From a bacterium (GTDB taxonomy: Bacteria; Electryoneota; RPQS01): a DNA stretch of 7,496 nucleotides. The notes under the pieces were generated by a model. It was not told the DNA's origin, did not search any database, and saw only the letters and a program-made list of their open reading frames with translations. The stretch covers positions 1 to 7,496 of the forward strand of contig JAHIZR010000441.1 of the NCBI GenBank assembly GCA_018814465.1, written 5' to 3'. The translations under genes and the position numbers were made by a program. Positions 7,022-7,496 of the stretch are shown piece by piece (the first letter of the stretch is position 1; every line of letters starts with the position of its first letter).

Positions 7022-7047
7022 AAGCAACACGCGCCTGCGTGCTGCTT
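7022..7047 (+). terminator. Stem-loop between the second OPT gene and cysE
   Basis: Arms AAGCAACACGC (7022-7032) and GCGTGCTGCTT (7037-7047) pair at 10 of 11 positions (one A-C mismatch) around a 4-base loop, GCCT. It lies 24 bases after the transporter stop and ends 25 bases before the cysE start. It is GC-rich like a terminator stem but lacks a clear T-run afterwards (CACTTCGAAG follows). It could be a leaky or Rho-independent-like terminator, an RNA-stability element or a chance hairpin. Confidence 0.45.
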
Positions 7048-7054
7048 CACTTCG

Positions 7055-7061
7055 AAGAAGG
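7055..7061 (+). promoter_or_regulatory. Probable ribosome binding site of cysE
   Basis: AAGAAGG ends 11 bases before the ATG at 7073, a slightly long but acceptable spacing. It lies just after the stem-loop at 7022-7047, so the hairpin would not occlude it. Confidence 0.5.
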
Positions 7062-7072
7062 CGGTTAACACA

Positions 7073-7496
7073 ATGACACACTTCGCAGCGTACGATAAAT
7101 TGGCTAAGGAGATGAAAGAACTCGGCGAAGTTCCGCACGGAACGCTCCCGACTCGGCATCAGATTCGCTATTTCGCGAATTCGACATTGGCGCTGATGTT
7201 TCCTCATTTTCGTGAGGAGAGTACTCTCCATTCGTCATCCTTGCCACTGAATTTGGCTGGTATTGAGATCCAGCTCGGCGAGATTCTGACCTTCATGGAA
7301 TCCCGTATGAATTGTTCGTGCGGGGATATCATCGAAGCCTTCATGCCCACGCTTCCTGAAATCTTTCGCAAGATGGTTGGCGATGCCAAAGCGATTTTCT
7401 CCGGCGACCCGGCGGCAAAGAACCTCGAAGAAGTTGTTGTTGCTTATCCCAGCTTCTATGCCACGGCGATTTACCGTATCGCGCATCGCTTCGAAG
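7073..7496 (+). CDS. cysE: Serine O-acetyltransferase, N-terminal part (cut by the window edge)
   Basis: A cytoplasmic enzyme that transfers an acetyl group from acetyl-CoA to L-serine, giving O-acetylserine, the acceptor of sulfide in cysteine synthesis. Only 141 codons lie in the window; the frame is still open at the end. The diagnostic part is residues 108-141: SGDPAAKN, then EEVVVAYPSFYATAIYRIAH, which corresponds to the end of the helical N-terminal domain just before the left-handed beta-helix catalytic domain. E. coli CysE has RDPA and YRIGH in the same places. The long N-terminus and the DPAA/YPxFxA pattern are closer to the EpsC-like forms than to E. coli CysE. The active-site histidine and hexapeptide repeats would lie beyond the edge, so function is inferred from the N-terminal domain alone. 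The start is supported by AAGAAGG upstream. It follows the transporter pair by 75 bases on the same strand. Confidence 0.85.
   Translation, partial: MTHFAAYDKLAKEMKELGEVPHGTLPTRHQIRYFANSTLALMFPHFREESTLHSSSLPLNLAGIEIQLGEILTFMESRMNCSCGDIIEAFMPTLPEIFRKMVGDAKAIFSGDPAAKNLEEVVVAYPSFYATAIYRIAHRFE

Noticed and set aside
6788..7231. Minus-strand open frame of 147 codons spanning the transporter end and the cysE start
   Set aside because: It crosses two well-supported plus-strand genes and shows no family features.

Overview
The window (7496 bases, moderate GC) reads as chromosomal DNA from a bacterium, probably Gram-negative. The exact lineage cannot be read from it. The mix of a bacillopeptidase F-like secreted subtilase, YSL/OPT-type transporters and an EpsC-like serine acetyltransferase would fit the poorly cultured FCB-type phyla, but that is only a guess.

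Layout. (1) Positions 1-1458, minus strand: the N-terminal 486 codons of a secreted subtilisin-like serine protease, with signal peptide, propeptide and a complete Asp/His/Ser triad. It runs off the left edge with no stop. (2) Positions 1459-2126: a 668-base divergent intergenic region with no convincing gene, but with three dyad-symmetric elements and one weak promoter-like pair facing right. (3) Positions 2127-4367 and 4424-6997, plus strand: two tandem paralogous OPT-superfamily transporters of 746 and 857 residues, 56 bases apart and probably cotranscribed. (4) Positions 6998-7072: a short gap containing a stem-loop. (5) Positions 7073-7496, plus strand: the N-terminal 141 residues of a serine O-acetyltransferase (CysE family), cut by the right edge before its hexapeptide-repeat catalytic domain.

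The most unusual feature is a soluble, apparently extracytoplasmic domain inserted into the middle of both transporters, between their N- and C-terminal membrane halves. The first transporter carries one copy and the second carries two. A 34-residue core aligns without gaps across all three copies with eight invariant positions, and a 10-residue motif precedes it. The extra copy explains most of the size difference between the two proteins. I do not recognise this domain.

How the genes may work together is inference. A secreted protease could release peptides, the paired OPT proteins could import peptides or metal chelates (possibly as a heteromer, with the inserted domains acting at the outer face), and CysE makes O-acetylserine for cysteine synthesis. 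Shared regulation is not shown by the sequence.
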